The notes: generated by a model not told the origin, from the sequence alone. Positions 10,848-18,933 are shown, numbered from the stretch's first letter. The stretch: DNA of 20,371 bases from Syntrophaceae bacterium UBA1163 (GCA_002311635.1 DBZJ01000226.1:1-20371); one strand, 5' to 3'. Numbers and translations are program-made.

Positions 10848-11828
10848 TTACAATTTAAATATTCTTCGAGCGATGCGGAGTAAGAGAAGCAATACTACGA
10901 TCACCGGCACTAGATAGGCCAGGATCACTCCCAATACTTTCCGGCCGATCCTCTTCACCTCTTCTTTCTTTCTAAACGTCGAATCCATCTCGTATCTTTC
11001 GATATAGCCGATCTGCTTCCGGGCATACTCTTTTACCCTCGTATCCTTTGCAATCGTTTCCACCGTCTGAAATATTGTCTTCGCCTCTGAAAAGAGACCC
11101 TTTCTGAAATTGTAAAACGCGAGCGACAATCTCCCCTGAACCTCTCCGGGATTGAGATTGACCAGACGTGTGGCATAATTCTCTGCCTGCGGATCGTCCG
11201 TATCGAGCATGAGCGTCGTAAGCCGGCGTAGGTAGCCTACGTGATTCGGGTCAAGTGCCACAAGATGCTCGTACTGCGGAATGATTTTGGAAGGACCCTT
11301 TTGTAAATCCATATCCGCTAACGCAAGACCCTCCAACGCACCGGTGTCGCTCGGGTTAAACTCAAGTATTTTACGGAAGGTCCTTCTTGCCCTCCAGAAA
11401 TTGAATCGGACCAGATAGAGGTTTCCAAGAGACTTCAAATCTTCGATATTAGGAATCTGACCCTTCGTCGCCCTCCGAAGCTTCTTGATCGACCTAATAT
11501 CCTTCCCCCATCTGGCAACGAACTTTGTTTTATCACATACAAAAGGCTCCGCGACTTTTCCCGCGACGAGGCCTAGAACTTCGCTGTAGGAAGGCAATTT
11601 TGAAAAGGAGGAGAAGTAATGAATGCAATTGAAGGATATGGACTTCTTTGCTTTTGTCTCGATTCGGGTCTGATAATACTTTGCGTTTCGCGCTCTGACG
11701 ATAACAGTCTTCTCAGAGGTGACATCATCCCATCGGATCAGATAGTCTTTTCCCCACCACTTCTTAATCCCCTGGTCGTCAAAACGGAACCATTTGTAAG
11801 TGAGACTCGGAAGATTCGAAGCCGTCAT
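10848..11828 (-). CDS. TPR protein with C-terminal membrane anchor
   Basis: A 326-aa protein with three visible parts. Residues about 1-80 (YKWFRFDDQGIKKWWGKDYLIRWDDV...) look like a small beta domain of the bacterial PH-like type (weak). The middle (about 125-280) holds tetratricopeptide-like helical repeats, e.g. LGNLYLVRFNFWRARRTFRKILEFNPSD and LAFYNFRKGLFSEAKTIF. The C-terminus has a basic linker and one long hydrophobic helix (VLGVILAYLVPVIVVLLLLL) followed by RIARRIFKL, so it is probably tail-anchored with its domains in the cytoplasm. The start at 11828 overlaps the nitroreductase stop (ATGA) with GGAG eight bases upstream; an ATG at 11846 would add six residues. Function unknown; it may scaffold the nitroreductase at the membrane. 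Confidence 0.7.
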   Translation of the reverse strand: MTASNLPSLTYKWFRFDDQGIKKWWGKDYLIRWDDVTSEKTVIVRARNAKYYQTRIETKAKKSISFNCIHYFSSFSKLPSYSEVLGLVAGKVAEPFVCDKTKFVARWGKDIRSIKKLRRATKGQIPNIEDLKSLGNLYLVRFNFWRARRTFRKILEFNPSDTGALEGLALADMDLQKGPSKIIPQYEHLVALDPNHVGYLRRLTTLMLDTDDPQAENYATRLVNLNPGEVQGRLSLAFYNFRKGLFSEAKTIFQTVETIAKDTRVKEYARKQIGYIERYEMDSTFRKKEEVKRIGRKVLGVILAYLVPVIVVLLLLLRIARRIFKL

Positions 11829-12706
11829 CGTTCGTCTCCAATCCATTTCACATTGACCGGATTCCGGGCCACGAGTCTCAGAAACTCGACATCCGGATAT
11901 CCAACGGTGAATGTCACGTGAACCTGATGATCGTCAGAGATGTTCAAAACCTTTCTCAACTCTTCCGAACGCTTGATTGCGGTCACCAGAAAACCGTTGA
12001 GACAGGTTCCCAGACCCATGGTCTCGGCCATCAAGACCATTTGCATTGCCGAAAGACCCGCATCGACGTCAGCAGACGTCGTCGCTCCCCGCTTTGTGCG
12101 GATCAGGATCAACGCCGGGGCATGATAGAAGAGCAGGTCTATTCCCTCCTCCCATTTCCTTGCCATCCGTTCCCAAACCGGCGGATAATTTTGGAGGGGA
12201 ATGAATTCCTCCGGCAAAGGCTCTTTTAATTGATCATGCCTGCGGAAGGCTTCTTTCGCCGCTTCCCCCAGTTTCTGTAAGGTCTGAATGGCCAACGAGC
12301 GCACCTGATCCAAAAGTTCTCGCCCTCGAACGACAATGCATTCGCAGGGCTGCCGATTTCCTCCCGTTGGGGCAAATCGGCCTGCCTCCAGGATCATTCT
12401 CAGTTTTTCAATTTCAACCGGCTTGTCCTTGTAAACCCTTGTGCTCCGACGGCGACGAAGAAATCTGAGAAACTCGGATGGATCGGGGAGTTTATCCGCG
12501 TTCGCAACGGGTTCGAATTCCGTCTCGTCGAGATGAGAGAGGCCCGGCGCATCCGTGGGACAAACGGCCTTGCAATGCCCGCAATCGATACACAGCTCCG
12601 GGTCCGTGACCACGACCCCCTTATCCCCCTCTTCCAATATTCGTCTGACACAGACCGGAACGCAGAGGCCGCATAAAGTGCATCGTTTCAAATCGATTGA
12701 GATCAT
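11825..12706 (-). CDS. Nitroreductase with N-terminal 2x[4Fe-4S] ferredoxin domain
   Basis: A 293-aa fusion. Residues 9-19 (CTLCGLCVPVC) and 39-49 (CIDCGHCKAVC) are two complete CxxCxxCxxxC clusters for two [4Fe-4S] centres. From about 75 on is an FMN-dependent nitroreductase domain: FLRRRRSTRVYKDKPV and RFAPTGGNRQP for FMN binding, DAGLSAMQMVLMAETMGLGTC, and a VGYPD end. Such fusions are common in anaerobes and pass electrons from ferredoxin-type clusters to flavin; the substrate is unknown. Good ribosome binding site (GAGGAG) before the ATG. It shares a four-base overlap with the downstream TPR gene, so the two are co-transcribed. Confidence 0.9.
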   Translation of the reverse strand: MISIDLKRCTLCGLCVPVCVRRILEEGDKGVVVTDPELCIDCGHCKAVCPTDAPGLSHLDETEFEPVANADKLPDPSEFLRFLRRRRSTRVYKDKPVEIEKLRMILEAGRFAPTGGNRQPCECIVVRGRELLDQVRSLAIQTLQKLGEAAKEAFRRHDQLKEPLPEEFIPLQNYPPVWERMARKWEEGIDLLFYHAPALILIRTKRGATTSADVDAGLSAMQMVLMAETMGLGTCLNGFLVTAIKRSEELRKVLNISDDHQVHVTFTVGYPDVEFLRLVARNPVNVKWIGDER

Positions 12707-13060
12707 GGGTGCTCCTCGTAGAACGGAATAATTATTGACATGAAGGACGCCAGATCATCAAGCCATTCACCCCAAGAAATAAACTTCAAAAACCAAATCC
12801 CCATCAAACATAATCCAAAACATTTTCACTATTAAATACTAACACACATTGGAGTCTGAGAATTTATCTCTAGCGCTTCGGAAGAATTTTCTAAAAGCCC
12901 CCCTCCCCGCCGTGGGAGGGGATGAAGGGGAGGGGGAGCCAATCGATTTTGTCCACCCCCACCCGGACCCTCCCCCATCGAAGGGGGAGGGAATATGTAG
13001 AGGAAATTCCTAATATCTTTGGCCAGAATTTATTGGGGTCACTGGAGCTTCGTGCACGGT
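12707..13060. other. Spacer with GC-skewed repeat
   Basis: No gene is seen. 12707-12890 is AT-rich and presumably holds the nitroreductase promoter, though no clear -35/-10 pair stands out. 12895-12995 is a block of C-rich then G-rich tracts: CCCCTCCCC facing GGGAGGGG, then a second similar set. Positions 12914-12936 hold four G runs of three or more separated by one to five bases, a G-quadruplex motif on the plus strand. Confidence 0.55.
12914..12936 (+). repeat. G-quadruplex-capable G-run cluster
   Basis: Four G tracts (12914-12916, 12918-12921, 12927-12930, 12932-12936) with short loops, preceded by complementary C tracts that could instead form a hairpin. It lies downstream of the substrate-binding protein gene. 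Confidence 0.45.
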
Positions 13061-14056
13061 TTATTCCCGAACGATCTTATCTGCTTTTTTCAGCAGCTCC
13101 GGGGGGACAATGGCCCCCTGGGCCTTTGCGGCTTTCTCGTTGATCAAAAGAACCACTTTCCCTCCAAGCTCCCAGGGGATGTCTCCCGGTTTTTCCCCCT
13201 TCAAGATCCGAACCGCCTTCCTGCCCGCAGAATAGCCGATTTGAAAATAATCCCATCCATAAGCGGCCATCGCCCCTCTTGTGACGCAACCGAGATCGCC
13301 GCCGAAGAGAGGGATCTTCTTTTCGTTACAGACCTTCACGATCGTATCAAAAGAAGAGAGGGCGATATGATCATAGGTGATGTAAATGATCTGGGCCTTC
13401 CTTGCGAGAAATTCAGCGGCTGGCAGGATCTCGTCACCGCTTGAAGTCGTCACTTCGATCAGTTCGACTTTCAATCTCTTGGCAGCCTCCCGCAGCTCTT
13501 TGATATAAAGAACAGACCTGGGATTTCCTGCATTGTAAATCGTTCCCCATCGTTTCGCCCTGGGAAAAAATCGGGTGTACATCTCCAATTGCAGAGCCAC
13601 TGGCCAACGATCGCTGACGCCCGTGACATTGGTCCCGGTCCCTGTCCCAACAGCACTCCCTTTGGGTATGAGTCCGGCATAAACAGGCTCCGTCACCGAG
13701 GAGAAGACGATAGGGATATCTGCGATGACCTTTATCACCGCCCGCGAAGAGGGGGTGGCGATGCTGTGGATCACGTCCAGATCGGCATTTAAGAACTTGT
13801 GGGCAATGCTCCGGGTATGATTGACATCTCCCTGAGCATTTTGTCGGTCATAAATGACACGGCTGCCCTCTTTGAACCCGGCCTCGGCCAGGGCCTTCTC
13901 AAACCCTTTGGCGTCTGCATCGAAGTCCGGGTTGCAAGCGGTTTGGGTCACGCCGATTCTGCTTATGCTCTGTTTAGAGAGTTTTGCCTGGGCAAAGGAG
14001 AGGGTTGGGGAGACAACGAGTAATAGGATCGAAATAAGGTGTAATTTCTTCGACAT
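13061..14056 (-). CDS. ABC transporter substrate-binding protein (COG2984 type)
   Basis: A 331-aa protein of the ABC_sub_bind family (PF04392, TrpX/COG2984 type). Residues 1-22 form a signal peptide (MSKK, hydrophobic core, cleavage near SFAQA), so the mature protein is periplasmic. Then come SRIGVTQTACNPDFDADAKGFEKALAEAGFKEG, TPSSRAVIKVIADIPIVFSSVTEPV, TGVSDRWPVALQLEMYTRFFPRAKRWGTIYNAGNPRSV and the GAMAAYGWDYFQIGYSAGRKAVRILKGEKPGDIPWE end that typifies the group. Family members bind tryptophan or other aromatic or branched solutes; the ligand here is unknown. No permease or ATPase gene adjoins, so it may serve a transporter elsewhere or act as a sensor. Confidence 0.87.
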   Translation of the reverse strand: MSKKLHLISILLLVVSPTLSFAQAKLSKQSISRIGVTQTACNPDFDADAKGFEKALAEAGFKEGSRVIYDRQNAQGDVNHTRSIAHKFLNADLDVIHSIATPSSRAVIKVIADIPIVFSSVTEPVYAGLIPKGSAVGTGTGTNVTGVSDRWPVALQLEMYTRFFPRAKRWGTIYNAGNPRSVLYIKELREAAKRLKVELIEVTTSSGDEILPAAEFLARKAQIIYITYDHIALSSFDTIVKVCNEKKIPLFGGDLGCVTRGAMAAYGWDYFQIGYSAGRKAVRILKGEKPGDIPWELGGKVVLLINEKAAKAQGAIVPPELLKKADKIVRE

Positions 14057-14230
14057 AGAGAACTTCTTCTTTCAATGTCTTACCGACGGCGCTCACCCCG
14101 TAGCCTTTGGCGTCTCAATCCTTTATTTCTCCGCACTCCTGAAAATTCTTTTCACCGGTCAGTTCGCGGAGGCCATCCAAAAGTACCATCTTTTCATCCA
14201 CGTGTCAATTTCGCTAGGCCGCATCGCCTA

Positions 14231-14264
14231 GGCCGCATAGAGCAGAGCGCATGGAGCATAGCGC
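14231..14264. repeat. CATAGCG-type heptamer array
   Basis: Units on the theme CATAGAG, CAGAGCG, CATGGAG, CATAGCG between the substrate-binding protein gene and the EamA gene. Left of it, 14180-14208 on the minus strand has TTGACA 17 bp from a weak TACTTT, a possible promoter for the substrate-binding protein gene. Confidence 0.55.
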
Positions 14265-14326
14265 AAGAAGGTTTTGCCAAACACCCCAGCTTGAAGATCT
14301 CTCCGAATTGATATAAATTAACCGGG

Positions 14327-15184
14327 ATGTTTCGCCTTTATACATTCCTCCCCATCGGAATCATCGCGATCTCTACGGCTTCGATTTTTATCAAGCTCTG
14401 CGATGCGCCGGTGCTGATCATCGCCACGTACCGGCTCATTCTCGCTTCGCTAATGCTATCCCCTTTCGCTTATTATAAGAAAACCTGGAGAGGATGGGAG
14501 AGGAACGCATTGGGATGGCTTCTTCTCTCCGGCCTCCTCCTAAGCCTCCACTTTGCCCTCTGGATAACCTCTCTGAAATACACCTCTGTGGCCAGTTCAG
14601 TGGTCTTAGTCACCACCCATCCCATTTTTGTCGGGGTAGGAGGCTTGCTCTTTTTAAAAGAACGACTTGCGTTGAATTTAATCATAGGGATCGCTCTCTC
14701 GGTTTTGGGGAGTGGGTTGATCAGCTATGGAGACATGGCCCTTTCGAGAGAGGCTTTGATGGGAGATGGATTGGCGCTACTGGGCGCTATCGCTGCATCG
14801 GGATACCTTCTTGTGGGAAGAAAGGTGAGGAAGGATCAGGATCTTTTCTCTTATATCTTCCCCGTCTATTCCATGGCTGGATTGATCTTAATTCTCTTTT
14901 CCCTCATTTTTAAAGAGCCTTTTTTCGGATATTCGTCTTCTACCTATTTCTATTTCTTTCTCCTCGCCCTGGTCCCCCAATTGATTGGCCACACCACCTT
15001 CAATTGGGCCCTGAAGTACCTTCCGGCATCCATGGTAGCCGTTGCAATTTTGGGAGAGCCCATCGGGTCCACGATTTTAGCTTACTTTATCTTGGGTGAA
15101 GGGCTGACGGCCTGGAAGATCCTTGGGGGAATCTCGATCTTTGCTGGAATTCTGGTTGCTTTAAAAGGAAAGCGTAGCCTCTAA
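14327..15184 (+). CDS. EamA/DMT family permease
   Basis: A 285-aa integral membrane protein with about ten hydrophobic segments in two EamA repeats (about 3-135 and 145-280), the usual size. Typical stretches are SIFIKLCDAPVLIIATYRLILASL, ALWITSLKYTSVASSVVLVTTHPIFVGVGGLLFLKERL and, in the second repeat, ALKYLPASMVAVAILGEPIGSTILAYFILGEGLTAWKILGGISIFAGI. Family members export metabolites or amino acids; the substrate is not deducible. The ATG lies just after a TATAAA-like element with only a weak ribosome binding site. It stands alone, followed at once by the padR promoter. Confidence 0.88.
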   Translation: MFRLYTFLPIGIIAISTASIFIKLCDAPVLIIATYRLILASLMLSPFAYYKKTWRGWERNALGWLLLSGLLLSLHFALWITSLKYTSVASSVVLVTTHPIFVGVGGLLFLKERLALNLIIGIALSVLGSGLISYGDMALSREALMGDGLALLGAIAASGYLLVGRKVRKDQDLFSYIFPVYSMAGLILILFSLIFKEPFFGYSSSTYFYFFLLALVPQLIGHTTFNWALKYLPASMVAVAILGEPIGSTILAYFILGEGLTAWKILGGISIFAGILVALKGKRSL

Positions 15185-15192
15185 ACATTCGC

Positions 15193-15221
15193 TTGACAGG
15201 GATAAATTCATAGGCTAATAT
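15193..15221 (+). promoter_or_regulatory. Sigma70 promoter of the padR-flavodoxin operon
   Basis: -35 TTGACA (15193-15198), 17-bp spacer, -10 TAATAT (15216-15221): close to consensus. Just downstream, 15218-15238 is an AT-rich imperfect inverted repeat (TATAT ... ATATA around GCACAGTT) that could be a PadR operator at the transcription start. Confidence 0.75.
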
Positions 15222-15265
15222 ATGCACAGTTATATATAAACTAAATTTTATAAGGAGCGAAACCC

Positions 15266-15886
15266 GTGTCCCTGTCCCACGCTTTATTGGGTTTAATCAA
15301 TTACCAGCCCACCACCGGGTATGAACTGAAGGCTACGTTTGACAAGTCCATTCATTTTTTTTGGAATGCCACGTTGCCGCAAATTTATCGGACCCTCACC
15401 CAGATGGAGAAAGGAGGGTGGTTAACCTTGACGGTGAAGCATCAGAATGGCAAACCGAGTCGCAACGTTTACACGATCACGAAGGCCGGGCAGGAAGAAT
15501 TCAAACGCTGGCTGGCCGAACCAACAGAAGTGCCAGAAACCCGCAACGCCATGCTGATCAAGATTTTCTTCGGCAGTCAAATGAACCCATCTCAGTTTGC
15601 TGCTCACCTGCGGGCATGGCGGGAATATCACGCGAATCTATTGCAAAGGTATGAAAAGGAAGTCCCTTCGGTGATTAAGCAATATGCGCATGCCACGGGG
15701 GCTTTTAAGGATGCCCTTTACTGGCGCTTGACACTGGATTACGGCAGAAAGGTTGATCGAATGGTTTTGGAATGGTGTGATAAAGCGCTAAAGCAAATCG
15801 AAGGGAAGGGGAAAAAAGAGTCTTCTCGGAAGGAACCGGTGTCCCCTCCTAAGAAATTGACGAAGAAGTTGGTCCGAGGGGATTGA
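15266..15886 (+). CDS. PadR family transcriptional regulator
   Basis: A 206-aa PadR regulator. The N-terminal winged helix (about 1-80) is typical: LLGLINYQPTTGYELKATFDKSIHFFWNATLPQIYRTLTQMEKGGWLTL followed by the wing GKPSRNVYTITKAGQEEFKRWL. The C-terminal Vir-like helical domain (about 90-180) should form the dimer coiled coil. A lysine-rich tail (about 178-206) is extra. GTG start with AAGGAG about nine bases upstream. The downstream flavoprotein gene starts 39 bp after its stop, so PadR probably controls its own operon in response to a small molecule (inference). Confidence 0.9.
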   Translation: MSLSHALLGLINYQPTTGYELKATFDKSIHFFWNATLPQIYRTLTQMEKGGWLTLTVKHQNGKPSRNVYTITKAGQEEFKRWLAEPTEVPETRNAMLIKIFFGSQMNPSQFAAHLRAWREYHANLLQRYEKEVPSVIKQYAHATGAFKDALYWRLTLDYGRKVDRMVLEWCDKALKQIEGKGKKESSRKEPVSPPKKLTKKLVRGD

Positions 15887-15925
15887 GACAAAGATGAGTC
15901 GATCATTTGAAAGGAGCTTGTTGCA

Positions 15926-17311
15926 ATGAAAATTACTGTCCTGAACGGAAGTCCAAAGGGAAACCTGAGTGTGACCATGCAGTATGTGAATTTTATCCAG
16001 AAGAAGTTTCCCCATCACGAATTGAAAATCCTGAACATCGCCTCCCAAATCAAAAAGATCGAAAAAGACACAGCGGCCTTTCAAGAGATCATGGATGAAG
16101 TGAGGTCTTCTGACGGGGTGCTCTGGGCGTTCCCCCTCTATTATCTCCTTGTCCCCTCCCAGTATAAGCGGTTCATCGAGCTCATCTGGGAAAGGGGGAC
16201 GCAGGACGTTTTTAGGAATAAATATACCGCCGCGTTATCCACCTCTGTTCATTTCTTCGACCACACCGCTCACAATTACATGAATGCGATTTGCGACGAT
16301 CTGGATATGAAATATTTAGGGTCTTTTTCGGCCGCCATGTATGACCTGATGCATGGGAAGGAGAGAGAAAGATGTAGCCTTTTTGCCTCCGAATTTTTCG
16401 AAGGGATTCAATCCCATGCTCCCACGGCAAAAAAATTCTCACCGATCCTCGGTCGAACGTTTGATTATATTCCGGGTCCTGCGGGACAGAGGGTAAGCCT
16501 CCAAGGGAAAAGGGCGCTGGTCCTTGCGGACCTCAAAGAGCCTGACACCAATTTGGGCAAGATGATCGAAAGATTCAGAAACTCCTTTGTGGAAGAGGTG
16601 AGTGTGGCCAACCTCCGCCAACTTGACATCAAGGGGGGGTGCCTGGGCTGTATTCAGTGCGGCTATGATTATCAGTGTTCCTACGGGGATCAGGATGAAT
16701 ATGTTCGATTTTATAAAGATCGGGTGAAAACGGCGGATATCCTCATTTTCGCGGGGACGATTCAGGACAGGTATTTATCCTCCAGATGGAAAATGTTCTT
16801 CGACAGGAGCTTCTTTCATACGCACACCCCTTCCCTTACGGGAAAACAGGTCGGATTCATCGTTTCTGGCCCTTTGAGACAGATCCCCAACCTCCGGCAG
16901 ATCGTAGAAGCCTATACCGAATGGCAACAGGCCAACCTGGTCGACATCGTTACCGATGAAGAGGATCATGCAAAAGAATTAGATGCGCGGCTCCAATCTC
17001 TGGCGGAGCGGGTCGTTCATCTTGCCGGGAAGAGCTATATTAAAACCAAGACGTTTCTCAGTGTGGGTGGGATGAAAGTTCTCAGGGATGATGTTTGGGG
17101 TAAACTCCGGTTTCCCTTCCAGGCAGATCATCGGTTCTATAAAGAACATGGTCTCTATGATTTTCCCCAGCGGAAATACAAATCCCGCCTGATCAATTCC
17201 ATATTAATCCTTCTTACTAAAATTCCGGCGATGAGAAAGGAAATCTATCGCAAGAAGATCAAGGAGCAAATGGTAAGGCCCCTTCAGAAGATGCTGGAAA
17301 GGATGGAATAG
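15926..17311 (+). CDS. Two-domain flavodoxin/iron-sulfur flavoprotein-like oxidoreductase
   Basis: A 461-aa cytosolic protein of two flavodoxin-like halves. The first (about 1-170) starts KITVLNGSPKGNLS, an FMN-phosphate loop, with WAFPLYYLLVPSQYKRFIELI as in NAD(P)H-dependent FMN reductases. The second (about 193-370) starts GKRALVLADLKEPDTNLGKM and contains C239-x2-C242-x2-C245-x5-C251, which fits the compact CX2CX2CX4-7C cluster motif of Isf-type iron-sulfur flavoproteins; similar cysteines also occur in FMN reductases without a cluster. The last 90 residues are basic and unassigned. AAGGAG precedes the ATG. Likely an electron-transfer flavoprotein or reductase controlled by the PadR upstream. 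Confidence 0.8.
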   Translation: MKITVLNGSPKGNLSVTMQYVNFIQKKFPHHELKILNIASQIKKIEKDTAAFQEIMDEVRSSDGVLWAFPLYYLLVPSQYKRFIELIWERGTQDVFRNKYTAALSTSVHFFDHTAHNYMNAICDDLDMKYLGSFSAAMYDLMHGKERERCSLFASEFFEGIQSHAPTAKKFSPILGRTFDYIPGPAGQRVSLQGKRALVLADLKEPDTNLGKMIERFRNSFVEEVSVANLRQLDIKGGCLGCIQCGYDYQCSYGDQDEYVRFYKDRVKTADILIFAGTIQDRYLSSRWKMFFDRSFFHTHTPSLTGKQVGFIVSGPLRQIPNLRQIVEAYTEWQQANLVDIVTDEEDHAKELDARLQSLAERVVHLAGKSYIKTKTFLSVGGMKVLRDDVWGKLRFPFQADHRFYKEHGLYDFPQRKYKSRLINSILILLTKIPAMRKEIYRKKIKEQMVRPLQKMLERME

Positions 17312-17351
17312 CTCTCAAGAGAAAGAAAGGCATTCTTTCTCCTCTTGAGAG
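17312..17351 (+). terminator. Long hairpin after the flavoprotein gene
   Basis: Outer arms CTCTCAAGA (17312-17320) and TCTTGAGAG (17343-17351), inner arms GAAAGAA and TTCTTTC with a three-base bulge. No T tract follows, so it may be a processing or partial termination signal before the LigD-type gene, 22 bp away. Confidence 0.5.
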
Positions 17352-17373
17352 ACAAAAGAAAGAGAGGACCTGT

Positions 17374-17853
17374 ATGAGATTTGTCGTCCATGAGCACCAT
17401 GCCACCCGTCTCCATTATGATTTTCGAATGGAGATCGCCGGGGTCCTCAAATCATGGGCCATTCCCAAGGGCCCTTCGATGAACCCGGCGGATAAGCGGC
17501 TCGCGGTGATGGTGGACGATCATCCTCTTGAATATGGCGAGTTTGAGGGAGTGATTCCCCAGGGGCAATACGGAGCCGGACCGGTCCTGATCTGGGACGA
17601 AGGCGAGTTTCAACCGGAGGGAGATCCGGAATCCGCTCTCAAAAAGGGAAGGCTGAGTTTTACCCTAAAAGGAAAGAAATTAAAGGGTGGCTTCGCCCTC
17701 ATCCTGATGAAAGGCAGAGGGAGCGGCAAGGACTGGCTTCTCATCAAGGCACAGGATGCCTCTGCCAAGAAGGACTGGGAGATCGAAGAGGAACTCACAC
17801 CGGCGAAGAAGAAAAAACTTGCCGAAAAGATCCCGCCGTGTCAAACCAGCTAA
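17374..17853 (+). CDS. Stand-alone LigD-type 3'-phosphoesterase
   Basis: A 159-aa protein equal to the phosphoesterase (PE) domain of bacterial DNA ligase D, without polymerase or ligase domains. It removes 3'-phosphates or ribonucleotides from DNA ends before ligation. Active-site residues can be matched to those known in Pseudomonas LigD: H8, H14, D16 and R18 in HEHHATRLHYDFRME, and H50 and Y54 in DDHPLEYGEFEG. IPQGQYGAGPVLIWDEG, GRLSFTLKGKKLKGGFALI and WLLIKAQD are domain landmarks. The lysine-rich C-terminus is not conserved. Ribosome binding site AGAGAGG before the ATG. No Ku or LigD ligase lies in this window. Confidence 0.9.
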   Translation: MRFVVHEHHATRLHYDFRMEIAGVLKSWAIPKGPSMNPADKRLAVMVDDHPLEYGEFEGVIPQGQYGAGPVLIWDEGEFQPEGDPESALKKGRLSFTLKGKKLKGGFALILMKGRGSGKDWLLIKAQDASAKKDWEIEEELTPAKKKKLAEKIPPCQTS

Positions 17854-17865
17854 AAACCAGCAGGC

Positions 17866-17955
17866 ACAGAGCAGAGCGCATAGGGCATAGCACTAACAGG
17901 CGTAGAGCAGAGAGCATAGCGCATAGCGTAAAACTCTATGCTCCATGCGCTATGC
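17866..17955. repeat. Large CATAGCG heptamer array with inverted half
   Basis: The longest array of this family: degenerate CAGAGCG, CATAGGG, CATAGCA and CATAGCG units, then the same repeat in reverse orientation. GCATAGCGCAT (17914-17924) and ATGCGCTATGC (17945-17955) pair perfectly around a 20-base loop. It fills the gap between the convergent LigD-type and transaldolase genes and may end transcription from both sides. Confidence 0.65.
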
Positions 17956-17958
17956 GGT

Positions 17959-18825
17959 TTATGCTTTTATTAGGGCGTTCCAATCGGCGGAAAATCGCTC
18001 CATCCCCTTATCCGTCAACTCGTGGCGGATATCGTAGGTTTCCCAGTTTTTCGCAAGATCGATCTCTTTGAAGGGGATGGCCTTTAAGCTTCCCGAATCG
18101 TAGACATAGTCGCTCTTGGGCATCGGCATTCCCTTCTCGCCCCATTCTTTCAGAACATTGAACGGAACGGTGATGATGTCTGAACCAAGCTTGAGGGCAT
18201 AGAGGAGATGATCTGCTTTTCTTACACTGGCCGTTAAGAGCTCCACGTGCCCGTCACCTTTTTGATACATCTTAAGTATATTGGAAATCAGATCCATTCC
18301 ATTTTCTCCCCTATCGTCCAGCCGGCCGATAAAAGGAGAGACAAAGACATCGCCCTTTTTGGCACCCCTGGTAGCTGCGTAAACCGCCGCCGCCTGCTCC
18401 TGGGTAAAACAAAGTGTCAGGTTGACGCGAAATCCGCTCTTGACCGCTTGCTCTGCTGCCTTCAGTCCCTCCCGGGATGTGGGAAATTTGATATGGGCAT
18501 TCGGAATCCAGGAAAACATCTCCTTGGCCTGCTTCAACATCGGTTCAGCAAGGGTTGAAAGATCCGAGTAGACCTCAACGGAAACCGACCCCTGAGGGAT
18601 CAGTTTGGAAATTTCTTTTACTGTTTCGTGATAAAAATCGATGATCTCTTCTCTGGTGAATTTTTCTCCCTTCTCAAGGCGGGCGCGGGCTCTGGGATTT
18701 TTCGAGATGAGGGTCGGGTTCGTTGTCTGTCCGTCAAGGAATCCGAGGAGGCCCATGGCCTTCCGCGTCTCATCGGGATCTCCTCCGTCCAAGAATATTC
18801 TCGCCTTAAGATCTTTGCGTTTCAT
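17959..18825 (-). CDS. tal: Transaldolase
   Basis: A 288-aa transaldolase, which moves a three-carbon unit between sugar phosphates in the pentose phosphate pathway. Landmarks: IFLDGGDPDETRKA and DGQTTNPTLISKN at the N-terminus, VSVEVYSDLSTLAEPMLKQA, the Schiff-base lysine K113 in HIKFPTSREG, VNLTLCFTQEQA, FVSPFIGRLDDRG, and VRKADHLLYALKLGSDIITVPFNVLKEW. Its length lies between the short (about 215) and long (about 315) subfamilies. AGGAGG lies seven bases before the ATG. The pentose-pathway gene pgl follows the same orientation about 200 bp upstream. The stop abuts the heptamer repeat. Confidence 0.9.
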   Translation of the reverse strand: MKRKDLKARIFLDGGDPDETRKAMGLLGFLDGQTTNPTLISKNPRARARLEKGEKFTREEIIDFYHETVKEISKLIPQGSVSVEVYSDLSTLAEPMLKQAKEMFSWIPNAHIKFPTSREGLKAAEQAVKSGFRVNLTLCFTQEQAAAVYAATRGAKKGDVFVSPFIGRLDDRGENGMDLISNILKMYQKGDGHVELLTASVRKADHLLYALKLGSDIITVPFNVLKEWGEKGMPMPKSDYVYDSGSLKAIPFKEIDLAKNWETYDIRHELTDKGMERFSADWNALIKA

Positions 18826-18933
18826 AGAGCCTCCTCCTGCGGTTTCCGCTTATTTGGCTTATACCATTTTTCGGTTTCTTTTGCTTCGATGACAAATCTC
18901 TGTACCAGTAAGCCTTTAGGCTGCCCCCAAAAA

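Noticed and set aside
14057..14326. Possible riboswitch in the substrate-binding protein leader (minus strand, GACGCCAAAGGCTACGGGG stretch)
   Set aside because: It superficially recalls the core of cyclic-di-GMP riboswitches, but has extra bases and no matching partner stems or second conserved strand.
17866..17955. CRISPR-like array
   Set aside because: Units are seven bases in tandem with no spacers and no cas genes; a heptamer repeat.
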